Origin: Adenanthera pavonina | Lineage: Eukaryota; Streptophyta; Magnoliopsida; Fabales; Fabaceae | Assembly (NCBI GenBank): GCA_026686845.1 | Contig: JAIVEN010000012.1 | Coordinates: 21,454,501-21,518,500, forward strand | Direction of reading: 5' to 3' | DNA length: 64,000 nucleotides | In this document: positions 31,341 to 41,308 of the stretch, piece by piece | Numbering within the stretch: the stretch's first letter is position 1 | Layout of the letters: each line of letters opens with the position of its first letter | The notes under the pieces: generated by a model | What the model saw: the letters and a program-made list of their open reading frames with translations, nothing else | Database searches by the model: none | Told to the model about the DNA's origin: nothing | Translations under genes and position numbers: made by a program

Positions 31341-34300
31341 TTACAGTTCACTAGGAATTACCATACCCAATTCTCTCCTTATTTTGCAATGCCTGTCTTC
31401 TGATAGGGGCTTTGTGAGTATATCAGCAACTTGATCCTTTGTTGGGATGTACTCCAATCTGACTTCTCCTTTCAGAACGTGATCCCTTATGAAGTAGTGC
31501 CTAACTTCAATATGTTTCGTCCTTGAGTGCATGACAGGATTTTTGGTGATATTTATGGCACTTTGGTTGTCACACATGATTGATATCTATTTCATTTTAA
31601 CCTCAAGATCTTCAAGCTGCTACTTCATCCAAATGACTTGGGCACAACAGCTTCCAGCTGCAACATACTCAGCTTCTGCAGTGGATAGGGCCACACTGTT
31701 TTGCTTTTTGCTGAACCATGAAACCAGGGATCCTCCAAGAAACTGACAAGTTCCACTTGTACTTTTTCTGTCAGTTTTGGATCTTGCAAAATCAGCATCA
31801 GTGTATCCTTTGAGATCTTCTCCATTGCTTTTTGGATACCAAAGACCCATCTGTGATGTTTCAATAAGATATCTGAAAATTCTTTTCACAGCTGTTGCAT
31901 GGGTTTCTTTGGGGCATGATTGGAACCTTGGACACATACAGACACTGAACATAATGTCAGGTCTGCTGGTAGTTAAGTACAGTAGGGATCCAATCATTCT
32001 TCTGTACTGAGTAATGTCAAACGTCTTCCCATTCTCATCCATGTCCAGTTTGGTTGCAGTAGCCATAGGTGTTCCCATTGGCTTGACATTCTCCATTCCA
32101 AACTTCTTTAGCAGCTCCTTTAGATACTTGGATTGACTGAGAAAGATACCATCATCAAGCTGTCTGATTTGCAGTCCAAGGAAGAAATTGAGTTCACCCA
32201 TCATGGACATCTCGAATTCTCCCTGCATTAACTCAGAGAATTTCTTGCAAAGAGTTTCATTAATAGCACCGAAAATAATATCATAAACATAGATTTGAAC
32301 AATTAGTAAATCTTTATTTTCTTTCTTAGTGAATAAAGTTGTGTCAACTTTGCCTCTATTGAACCCCTTTTCAGTTAGAAAATTGCTCAGTCTCCATACC
32401 ATGCTCTAGGGGCTTGTTTTAAACCATAAAGAGCTTTCTTCAGTTTATAAACATGGTTTGGTTTTGTAGAATCCTCAAAACCTGGAGGTTGATCTACATA
32501 AACTTCTTCCATGATATATCCATTTAGAAAGGCACTCTTTACATCCATTTGATACAGTAAAATATTTTTCATGCATGCATATGCTAATAGAATTCTAATA
32601 GCTTCTAATCTAGCTACTGGTGCAAAGGTTTCTTCAAAATCAATACCTTCTTCCTGATTATACCCTTTAGCAACCAATCTAGCTTTATTTCTGATTATTG
32701 TTCCAGATTCATCAAGTTTATTTCTGAAAACCCATTTGATACCAATGATAGGATGATTTTTGGGCCTAGGCACTAAATCCCAAACTTGATTTCTTTCAAA
32801 TTGATTTAATTCATCTTGCATAGCCAAAATCCAGTATTCATCAGTTAAGGCTTCTTCAGCACATTTGGGTTCAATTTGAGAAATGAAAGCACAGTTGAGT
32901 ATTTGATCCCTTAACTGTTTTCTGGTTTTGACTTTCTCTTGAACATTCCCTATCACTTGATCAACAGGATGATTCCTTTGATATCTCCAAGCTCTAGGGA
33001 GCTCTTGAGATGTTTCTTCATTATTTTCTTTATCAAACTCTTTCTCCTGGATATCTTCCTCTATGTTAACAAATTCATATATCTTTAGAGGTTCAGTTTT
33101 ACTTTTATCAGAAATACCCAGTTTTTCAAAATTGAAAGTAAGATCATCCTCATTGATAACATGTTTTAAAATAGATTCAGTTTCAATGAAAACCACATGC
33201 ACAGATTCTTCTACCATATTTGATCTTTTATTATAAACTCTATATGCCTTACTCCTACTTGAATAGCCCAGAAATATACCTTCATCGGATTTGGCATCAA
33301 ACTTACCCAGATTTTCTTTCTTATTGTTGTGAACGAAGCATTTGCATCCGAACACATGGAGATGGGACAGATTTGGCTTTCTTCCCTTGTACAGCTCGTA
33401 CGGAGTCTTCCCAAGGATTGGTCTGATGTAGGCTCTGTTTATGATGTAGCTTGCTGTGTTCACTGCATCAACCCAAAACACTTGAGAGAGTTCCTTCTCA
33501 TTCAGCATAGCTTTGGCCATCTCTCCAATAGTTCTGTTCTTCCTTTCTACTACCCCATTCTGTTGAGGGATCCTTGGAGCTGAGAAGTTGTGGTCAATTC
33601 CATGTTCATTGCAGTACTCCAAAAAGTATGAGTTTTCAAACTCTCCTCCATGATCTGACCTGATTGACACAATAGAAATACCTTTCTCATTTTGTACTTT
33701 CTTAGCTAAGGTTACAAATGCATCAAAGGTGTCACTTTTAGAGGAAAGAAATAATGTCCAAGTGAATCTAGAATAATCATCTACAATTACAAGCACATAC
33801 AGATTACCACCAAGACTTTTCACCCTAGATGGTCCAATTAAGTCCATATGCAGCAATTCAAGTGGTCTAGTTGTGGTAACTACATTTTTAGATTTAAAAG
33901 ATGATTTAGTTTGTTTTCCTCTTAAGCATGCATCACATTCTTTATCCTTTTCAAAAGATATTTTTGGCAGACCAGTTACTAGCTCATTTTTAACTAGCTT
34001 AGACAGTTGATTCATGTTCATATGAGCTAATCTTCTATGTTATAACCAGCTATCATTATCCTGACTAATTAAGCATATAGAATCTAAGTGAGAAAGTTCA
34101 TCAAGATCAATAGTATAACAGTTACCATCCCTTTGAGCTTTGAGAATTACTTTGTGATCACTTTTTCTGATGACCAAGCAAAACTTTGAGTCAAACAGCA
34201 CCCAATTTCCTTTATCACAGGTCTGACTCACACTCAGCAAATTATGGTTGAGGCCAATCACAAACAGCACCTCTTCAATGGATGTTTCCAAATTTTTGCC

Positions 34301-34471
34301 CACAATGCCAATACCAACAATTTTGCCATATTGATCACCTCCAAAGGTCACCTTTCCTCCTTTCTTGTCTCTAAGGGTGATGAACTTCTCCTTATCACCA
34401 GTCATGTGACTTGAGCACGCACTGTCCATATACCATTTGTTGCTTTTCTTAGCTTTGAGACAGACCTGCAA
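31341..34471 (-). pseudogene. Copia-2 pol: protease, integrase, RT, RNase H (nearly intact)
   Basis: Reads from about 34471 down. Protease DSACSSHMTG (about 34390-34425), gag-pre-integrase HRRLAHMNMNQL and CDACLRGKQ, integrase with HMDLIGP, IRSDHGGEF and GVVERKNRT, RT with MDVKSAFLNG, LKKALYGLKQAPRAW, and RNase H TDADF to the end MVIPSEL. Defects: a stop at 34040-34042 where Copia-1 has Trp, a frameshift near 32390-32402 after PRAW, a changed RT active site reading YVYDI (the Tyr codon at 32283-32285 replaces the catalytic Asp), and stops near 31617 and 31590. The 544-codon stretch 34021-32387 is fully open. Frame relative to gag is -1 (+2), as in Copia-1. Confidence 0.92.
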
Positions 34472-34479
34472 AACAATGT

Positions 34480-34935
34480 TTATGTTTTCTTTTTAGGTAC
34501 CCAAACTTGCTTGGGTCCTTTTCGGTCAGTAGATTTTTCCCTAGATGCAGATGCAACTTTGGGAACCCATTCAACTTTCCTACCGAGTCCATTTTTCTTC
34601 AAAGCACAAGAACTAGAAATATGTCCCTTTTTGTTACAGAAATGACAGGTAGTGAAGGGACTGCTAGATTGAGAAGCAGGAAGAAAACAATGCAGATAAT
34701 ACTTTTGTCTTGCATGCTTTGATTGATTATATGCTTCAATGCGAGATGACATGTGATCTTTCTTTCTGTTGCTTTCAGCATGCACAAAATGTCTCATGTA
34801 TGCATTCTGGTTTTTCTTCCTAATCTTTTCCTTGACAGCACATGGATCATAGCCAAGACCAGCTTTTCCTTGTGATATTCTTTGGCTCCCCATCAAGGCA
34901 AACAACATATCTTTACCTCTAGTGAGCCTAGACAT
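34480..34935 (-). CDS. Copia-2 second zinc-knuckle ORF (151 aa)
   Basis: The ATG at 34935 starts MSRLTRGKDMLFALMGSQRI; the TAA is at 34480-34482. It has exactly 151 codons, as in Copia-1, with the CCHC knuckle CHFCNKKGHISSSC and the WVPKK end kept. It lies 24 nt after the gag stop and in gag frame. Protein differences between the two copies are scattered and conservative, and neither copy has a nonsense or frameshift change, although gag and pol around it do. Confidence 0.7.
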   Translation of the reverse strand: MSRLTRGKDMLFALMGSQRISQGKAGLGYDPCAVKEKIRKKNQNAYMRHFVHAESNRKKDHMSSRIEAYNQSKHARQKYYLHCFLPASQSSSPFTTCHFCNKKGHISSSCALKKNGLGRKVEWVPKVASASREKSTDRKGPKQVWVPKKKT

Positions 34936-34959
34936 TCTTTTTACTAAGTAATCATTAGT

Positions 34960-36279
34960 TTACTTTAGTTCAATGCATGAAGTACAGCAAACAGATTCAG
35001 CAGTAGGTAGAGAGGTAATTTCAGAAATGTTGCTTTGAGATTCCAGTTTATTAATCTTTCTCTTTGCTAGTTTTAGTTCTTTAGCAACTTTAATAAACTC
35101 ATCATGAAGCTCATGAAATGCATCAAGTAACTCAGAATAGGAAGGTTCAGATTCATATACCTCTTCTTTCTGATCACCGCTGCATGATGGTTTGGCTTCT
35201 TCAGAAGCAAGTGCCATCAGGCAGATGTTGGCAATCTCATCCTCATCCTCATCCTCCTCATCTGAGTTGTTGCCCCATATTGATGAGATGTAGGCTTTCT
35301 TCTTCTTCCCTTTGTCAGCAACTCTCTTATCTTTTTCTTGCTTTTTAAGGAATTGAGGACAATCTCATTTGATGTGTCCCTGCTTCTTGCATTCATAGCA
35401 AGTCACGGGCTCTTTTTCCTCTTTCTTGCTTTCACCAGCTGCTCTCTTCTTGAAGAATCTCTTGTTCTTCTTCTTGCTGTAAAATCTTCCGAATTTTCTG
35501 ACCATCATAGCTAGAGTTTCTTCATCCAGCTCATCTCCTTCGTCAAATTCTTCTTCCTTTTCTTCAGCAGTTTTAAGGGCAAGGCCTTTCTTCTTTCTGT
35601 CCAGTCCAACTTCCTTGAGAGCTTTCATTTTTCCTTCATACTCCTCAAGGCTGCCGAAAAGAGATGTGACAGAGGCCATTGATTCTCTTCTGGCTTTCTC
35701 TATTACTGTCACTTTGGGCTACCATTCTAAAGGGAGAGCTCTGAGTATCTTTCTTACTTTTTCAGATTGAGTGTATTCCTTTACCAGGCTCTTCAGTTGA
35801 TTCACAATGAGGGTGAATCTCTTTTGCAGCTCCTTTACAGTTTCTCCTTCAGTCATTCTGAAGCTTTCATACTCTCCAATGCATGTGTTTAGTCTGTTCT
35901 CTTTTACCCCTGTTGTTCCTTCATGTGCAATCTGCAGAGTATCCCACATCCCTTTTGCAATGGAGCATTGTGAGACTCTGTAGAATTTGTCTTGGTTCAG
36001 GGCACTGACTAAACAATGCTTTGCTTTGAAGTTTAGCAGGACTCTCCTTCTGTCTTCCTCATTCTACTCTGCTTCTAGCTTCTCTTTGTGTCTTCCATCT
36101 TCAGTTAGAGTCATTGGGACGAAATCTCCTTTCTCAATGACTGACCAGATATCAAGATCAATTGATTGGAGGTAAATTTGCATCCTCATCTTCCAGTACC
36201 CATAATGTTCTCCACTGAAGCCTGGCGATCTATTAGTGTTGTTCCCTTCAGGAAGTATGCTTTCTCCAAAGCCAGCCAT
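34960..36279 (-). pseudogene. Copia-2 gag, three point stops
   Basis: ATG at 36279 (MAGFGESILPEGNNTNR). The UBN2-type gag region and CCHC knuckle CYECKKQGHIK.DC are the same as in Copia-1. The frame is uninterrupted by indels over 439 codons to the TAA at 34960-34962 (after SCIELK). Stops at 36064-36066, 35719-35721 and 35365-35367 stand where Copia-1 has TGG, CAA and TGG, so each can be explained by a single C-to-T or G-to-A change, the usual mark of methyl-cytosine decay in silenced elements. Confidence 0.9.
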
Positions 36280-36320
36280 CTTAATTCCCGGACTGTGAGA
36301 TCCTTTGAATGGGAATCCGG

Positions 36321-36332
36321 GCTCTGATACCA
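36321..36332 (-). other. Copia-2 primer binding site, initiator-Met tRNA
   Basis: TGGTATCAGAGC on the minus strand, two bases inside the 5' LTR edge (36335). Confidence 0.92.
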
Positions 36333-36334
36333 CT

Positions 36335-38194
36335 TGTTAGCAAGGCTGACTTCCCAAGAAGGGGGTGAATTGGGAAGATTGAAATTTTTCTGCACAAAGT
36401 AAAATGGGTGAAGATAGCACAGTGTAATGGAAGCAACGTATAAAACAGAGCAAGTTGAAAAGTAAAGATAAGGAGAAGAAGACTCAATAATTTATCCTGG
36501 TTCGGTCTATCCACTTGACCTACATCCAGTCCCCAAGATAACTCTTGAGATTTTTCACTATACAGCAAGAATTTAACGGACTTCTTGCTAATGCCACAGT
36601 ACAACGAGTATGCTCTGTTTCTGGAGCTTTCTCAATCTCTCTAAGCACTTCTACAATGTGCTTCCCAATCCCCTTGTGATTTCCGCTCACAAGTAAATCT
36701 ATCTTCCAGATGAAGATCAGATTGTATACAAAGATATAACTCTCTTGAAAAGAGTAAAAATGAAAGTTAAGGTACAGATATTGAAGTTGAGAGGATAAAA
36801 GCTTTTGAGAAGAAGATTTGGCAGAAATTCGGTATATATAAGTTTGATTCATATATCCACAACTTTAAATGAAGTTATATTTATAAATTTAGGTCTTAAA
36901 TGTCCGTTAGAGACAAAATCTATCCGTTGGGAAAGTTATCCAACGGTTACTCTGAAAAACTATCCGTTAACCAACCGCATTTAATGTTTCTGACATACTG
37001 AAATTCAAATTTTGGTTGGTCAACAGACGAATTTCGAAGGAACCAAAGGTTAAAGCTTTCAACGTTACAGCACGAAGTTCGTCTGTTCATGAAGTGAAAT
37101 TTGAATTTTGAAACTTACAAAATATTTTCACAATGTGACATACGAATTTTCAAGAAGAAAGTTTTTCGGTTAAGTGTGAACAATGTTTTCAATTTTCTAC
37201 AGTGCCTTCGAAATTTGAATTTTGGAACCCCAAAATTTGTCTGTCTGTAGAACGTTCAAGGAGGCATAGTAGTTCACTTTCTTCGAAATTCGAATGTTGA
37301 AGGAGTGAAGTTCGTCTGTCAGAGAGATTCTTTTCAGACTAACTTCAACATTCGAAGTTACAAAGCTCTGTCATTCGTATGTTAATATTTCATTTCAACA
37401 GATTCACAACCTTAACTTCTGAAATTCAAACTTTAATGTTCAAAGTTCGTCTGACAGAAAGCAGTTTTGAAACTTAAATTATTCTTGATCTCAGATGAAC
37501 TTTAACATTGTTTCAGACGAATTTCTTCCATTTTCATAAGTTGTGTTTTGTCTGAAATTCGAATTTTGAAGACTTAAAGTTCTCTGTTTCAAAGAAGCTC
37601 CTTTCAGACTTATATGAAAATTTGAATGTTGAAAAGCCAAAGTTCGTCTGTCAGAGAGCATTTTTCAAACTCAATTTCTTCTTGATTTCAGATGAACTTC
37701 AACATTATTTCAGACGAATTTCTTTGGTTTTCACAAACTGCATTTTATCTGAAATTCGAATTTTGGAGATATGAAGTTTGTCTGTCACTAAAAAGCTTCT
37801 TTCAGACTTTGATGAAAATTCGAATATTGGAGAATCAAAATTCATCTGACAGAGAGACATCTCTTCAGACTTATTCAATTTTAGCTCGAAATTCAAATTT
37901 TCAAAGGCAAAGTTCGAATTTCCAATATGCCAATTCAGTTTAAACTTTCAAACTTCGTCTGTTTGTGGGTATTTTTCAAATAAGTCAAGATTTAACATAA
38001 AATCAAGGTTTAAAAACATCTTTTCTTAAAAATCAAAATCTTTTACCCTCATTTAAACATAACAAAAGATCCTACAGAAGATCTAGCAGCTATTACTCAG
38101 AAATTCTTCAATTGAAATTCTTTGATTTCCTTTGATATCTTCAATCCAAGCTCTTGGATGTTAGTTTGGAATCATCAAAACTCTTGATTCAACA
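36335..38194 (-). repeat. Copia-2 5' LTR
   Basis: 1860 bp, same length as the 3' LTR. MSA-like TCCAACGGTTA at 36939-36949 (plus strand), TATA counterpart near 36867-36876, motif array at 36980-37960. Confidence 0.95.
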
Positions 38195-38310
38195 AAATTA
38201 TGCTTTCTAACGCCGAATCCAATTTTACCACTATAAGCAATCCAAAATTGCCATGCTTCCTCTAGACTTTCAAATTCAAGACCCATTCTAAGAGTTAGAT
38301 CTATCTCCAT
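38195..38310 (-). pseudogene. MULE transposase, N-terminal FAR1 exon fragment
   Basis: ATG at 38310, then MEIDLTLRMGLEFESLEEAW, QFWIAYSGKIGFGVRKHNF, the start of a FAR1 DNA-binding domain. It breaks off at the Copia-2 border. The codons resume at 25981 on the far side (FTKSKRGGS), with the AAATT duplication forming the Asn-Phe codons. No earlier exon is recognised upstream. Confidence 0.8.
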
Positions 38311-39154
38311 CAAATAAAATCTACGAAAAAATAAGGCAAATACAACTAAAAAAAATTGACTACAATAAAAAAGAAACATTATAACTATGGAAAAATTGAA
38401 TCTTTGAAAAAAGTATTAAACGAACAAAAACCTTCAAATATTAACAAAAACTAATTGCAATAAAAAAGAAACACCATTGTAACTATGAAAAAAAAAATGA
38501 ATCTTTGAAAAAATCCAAATAAATATTAAATGAACAAAAATTATTTTTACATGATAAAGAAAAATTGAAAATTTGCAAAATAACCTTTGAAAGTTCAAAA
38601 GTTAACAAATAGTATATTTGCTCAGTGCTCATGAACATTTTTTCACATTAACCATCCAATCTTCAAAAATTAATTTTCCCTATTAAGCTATTTCAGTATA
38701 CATACATGAACATTGGTAAAAGTATACAATGTAAACATAACTATCCCAGAACATATATGTAGGAAGCATATATAAACTAAAAACACAATAGAACTTTCAA
38801 ATATTAACAAAAACATTACCAACCCATCAAAACCCATGATGAAATAGTTCTGTCATTTCAAAACAACGAACAAAAACTTCAAAAGATACATTTTTTGTCA
38901 TATTACAGCAACTTTCCATTATTTTCCCACTCATTAACATTTAGAAAACTATCAGAATCATGCCTGATAATCCCCATCAAGCTCTGGACAACTTTCCCAC
39001 ACTTGGATGTCAACCTACTTCAAAAAGAATGAGTTTCTAACAAGGAAGAAGACAGAATTTAACTTTTAATATATGAACGGCTTCGATTACTAGTTATCAT
39101 TGATGGCTAAGATCAATTCACTTAAACCAAGTTGAAAAAAAAAAAGATAAAATC
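38311..39154. other. MULE 5' non-coding part
   Basis: AT-rich sequence between transposase start and right terminal repeat, the expected place of its promoter. No motif can be named with confidence. Confidence 0.45.
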
Positions 39155-39229
39155 ACTTAAACATATGGTGTCATTTTTTTGAGGGCAGCAAGGGAGAATT
39201 AGAGAAAAAGGTGCAAAGGTCCCGTACCC
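39155..39229 (-). repeat. MULE terminal inverted repeat, right
   Basis: Inverse of 19232-19306. Followed by the target duplication ACGGAGAAC (39230-39238). Confidence 0.85.
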
Positions 39230-39302
39230 ACGGAGAACACCACGTTGAAATGCGCATCCAAGTGGCCCACCATTCTGACACCAATAGTTTTTTAAAATTG
39301 TC

Positions 39303-39677
39303 AGTTTGATTTTTAGTTTTGTAAAACTAATTTAAAATAAATGAAATTTATAAAAAGAAAATTTAGATAAAATAAATTTATTGTAAATTATTATGTTTGG
39401 ATTTTTTTATAAAAGTAAGTTTAACTTTAAAACATATTTAAATGATAAGAATTAAAATTATTTTTAGATATATAATATAAAATCAGTATCCCTCCTTTTT
39501 TAAAACCATGATTTTGCTAATCAAAAAGTAAATTTCCTCCTCTCTTTCTAAAATCATAATTTAATCAACTTTTTATTTTTTAAAAAATTAATTTATAAAT
39601 TGTCAAACATCTTACTATAAAAAATGAAGTTTGAAATCATAATTTGATTTCAGAAAGAGATAAACCACTCCGGCCCC
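39303..39677 (+). repeat. Tourist-like MITE R2, copy B
   Basis: The same internal sequence as 18203-18584 in the same orientation (TTTTGTAAAACTAA start region, AATGATAAGAATTAAAATTA middle, AGATAAACCACTCCGGCCCC end). The left terminus is worn and no clear TTA pair is seen. Confidence 0.6.
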
Positions 39678-40775
39678 AAATGGTTTGGAATATGGAAGAA
39701 GGAATGCTGGTAATCCCATTGCAACTTCCTCACCAACATTAAGGAAAGTTTGGTATATTCATAAAATTTTCAAAAAATAGTTAAAGATTTAATGTTTTAC
39801 TCTTACTAATTAAAATAATATAAACATAAATCAATTAGCAATTATTATTATAAGTAAGAGAGAGAAAATAAACTAACCAATTGTAAAGTAAAACATCTAC
39901 TTTTTTCTAAGAAATAATTTACCAAATTGGTGATTAATGTAAGGGTAAAAAAGAAAGCTATATCATAATTTTATATAACACTTTATAAAAAGAACTAAAA
40001 AAAACTTTTAAAAGACACCTTATATAAAGAACCAATTAGGCTTATTTGATTGTCTTCTCTTTTTTATTTTTTTCGAAATTGTTTTGTAAAATTGTTTTAC
40101 AGAACAAATTGTGAAAATAGGAAAATAACAAAAAAATTTGTTTGAAAAATTATTACGAAAATCATAATTAACAAATATTAAATGAGTTATTAAAAATTTA
40201 TAATTTTTCCATTAATGATGTGAGTATTTTCTATCTTTTCTTATATATACTAAAACAAAAAATGTAAAACACTTTAAAAATATTCTTAGTTTTCTTTATT
40301 CTTTTATTTTTTCTATTTTCATGACATGTTATAAATAACAAACTTATGAAACATTTTTTTATTTTTATATTTTCAAAAACAAAAAAATAATTTTTTTGTA
40401 GAAATCACATATATCCTTTTATTGGAAGTAATCCTATTTGAGGCACTGTCGAGTACTAAATGTGGGCACCTCTCCCTACAGGGATTCAAACCTTGGTTCA
40501 GGACTAACCCCTTCAACAAAAAAAACTATTTTAAAAACATGAATTAAACATATTCTTATTATTTGTCTCACTTAATTGGGAATTCATCTTGTTCATGGAA
40601 TAGCTTCGACTTTGCTTCTTAGGTGTTGAGTTCTAGAATATACATTCACTTGGGTATGTTTTTAGAATTAATTTTTCACAGTATTTAATTATCATTTTTT
40701 CTATCTATATTTAGCCCAATTTATATAGTATTTCCCATATAGTCACTGAAGAGCTCAGGTTAATAATAAATTCAC
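39678..40775. other. AT-rich intergenic DNA
   Basis: No gene or element with defined ends. 40440-40510 contains a GGATTCAAACC string that recalls a tRNA T-arm, but no tRNA fold. Confidence 0.4.
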
Positions 40776-40836
40776 TCTGGCCAAAAAAAAAATAGTAAAT
40801 AAATTCACAAGTATTAAGAAGCAACAATATTATTAA

Positions 40837-41016
40837 GGAAAAATTATAGTTGGGGACCAAAACTTTGATTAAATAGAGTAAGAGATCTTACAGTTTTTTC
40901 AATAATAAATACAGAACAAGGCAGTAGTAAATTCGTGATGTTCAGTAGTAAAAAAAAACTGCAAGGTTCTTTACTGTATTTAATTCAAAGTTTTGGTCAT
41001 CAACTATCATTCCCCC
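40837..41016. mobile_element. MULE-type MITE, copy 1
   Basis: 180 bp, almost entirely two inverted arms of about 80 bp (TTATAGTTGGGGACCAAAAC against its inverse). 9-bp direct repeats TATTATTAA lie at 40828-40836 and 41017-41025, perfect. 9-bp duplication points to Mutator-derived MITEs. Confidence 0.8.
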
Positions 41017-41101
41017 TATTATTAACTTGCACTCTTCGGTTCTGGCAAAAAAAAAATTAATAAATAAATTCACAAGTATTAAGAAGCAACAATATTATTA
41101 A

Positions 41102-41282
41102 GGGAAAATAATAGTTGGGGACCAAAACTTTGAATTAAATAAAGTAAGGGATCTTGCAGTTTTTTCAGTAGTAAATACAAAATAAGACAGTAGTAAATTC
41201 GTGATGTTCAGAAGTAAAAAAAAATTGCAAGGTTCTTTACTGTATTTAATCCAAAGTTTTGGCCTCCAACTATTATTTCCCC
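41102..41282. mobile_element. MULE-type MITE, copy 2
   Basis: 181 bp, same structure, TATTATTAA at 41093-41101 and 41283-41291. Same target duplication as copy 1, because the whole block was copied. Confidence 0.8.
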
Positions 41283-41308
41283 TATTATTAACTTGCACTC
41301 TTCGGTGA

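Larger units (their letters stand above)
25987..38194 (-). mobile_element. Copia-2: full-length Sirevirus-like Copia element
   Basis: The element reads on the minus strand; its 5' LTR is on the right. Borders TGTTAG...TAACA, with target duplication AAATT at 25982-25986 and 38195-38199. It is 12208 bp long with two LTRs of exactly 1860 bp. By eye about 11 differences are seen in the first 350 bp, mostly transitions, so it is younger than Copia-1. Internal order is as in Copia-1 and the proteins are clearly homologous. It lies inside the FAR1 domain of the MULE transposase. Few stops, one clear frameshift and an RT active-site change make it inactive. Confidence 0.95.
19232..39229 (-). mobile_element. 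Mutator-like element (FAR1-type MULE) with two nested insertions
   Basis: The ends at 19232-19306 and 39155-39229 are inverted copies about 75 bp long (left AGGTTTGGGACCTCTGCACC, right read inward GGGTACGGGACCTTTGCACC, both running on to ATGACACCATATG). They are bordered by 9-bp direct repeats, GTGGAGAAC at 19223-19231 and ACGGAGAAC at 39230-39238. These match 7 of 9, the two differences being transitions. A 9-bp duplication is diagnostic of Mutator-like elements. A FAR1/MULE transposase reads on the minus strand inside. Removing the solo LTR (21059-23688) and Copia-2 (25987-38194), each with one target-duplication copy, leaves about 5.15 kb, a normal size for an autonomous MULE. Confidence 0.85.
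40776..41308. repeat. Tandem duplication, unit 265 bp, each holding a MITE
   Basis: Unit 1 40776-41040, unit 2 41041-41308. Both start CTGG.CAAAAAAAAA and end ACTTGCACTCTTCGGT, roughly 90% identical by eye. Each contains one complete MITE with flanks, so the duplication came after the MITE insertion. Confidence 0.85.

Noticed and set aside
34445..34500. A 35-nt GT...AG intron at the gag/pol junction of Copia-2
   Set aside because: Too short for a plant intron, and the AG is not present at the same place in Copia-1.
40440..40520. tRNA gene on the minus strand
   Set aside because: Only a T-arm-like GGTTTGAATCC is seen; no acceptor, D-arm or anticodon stem can be formed.
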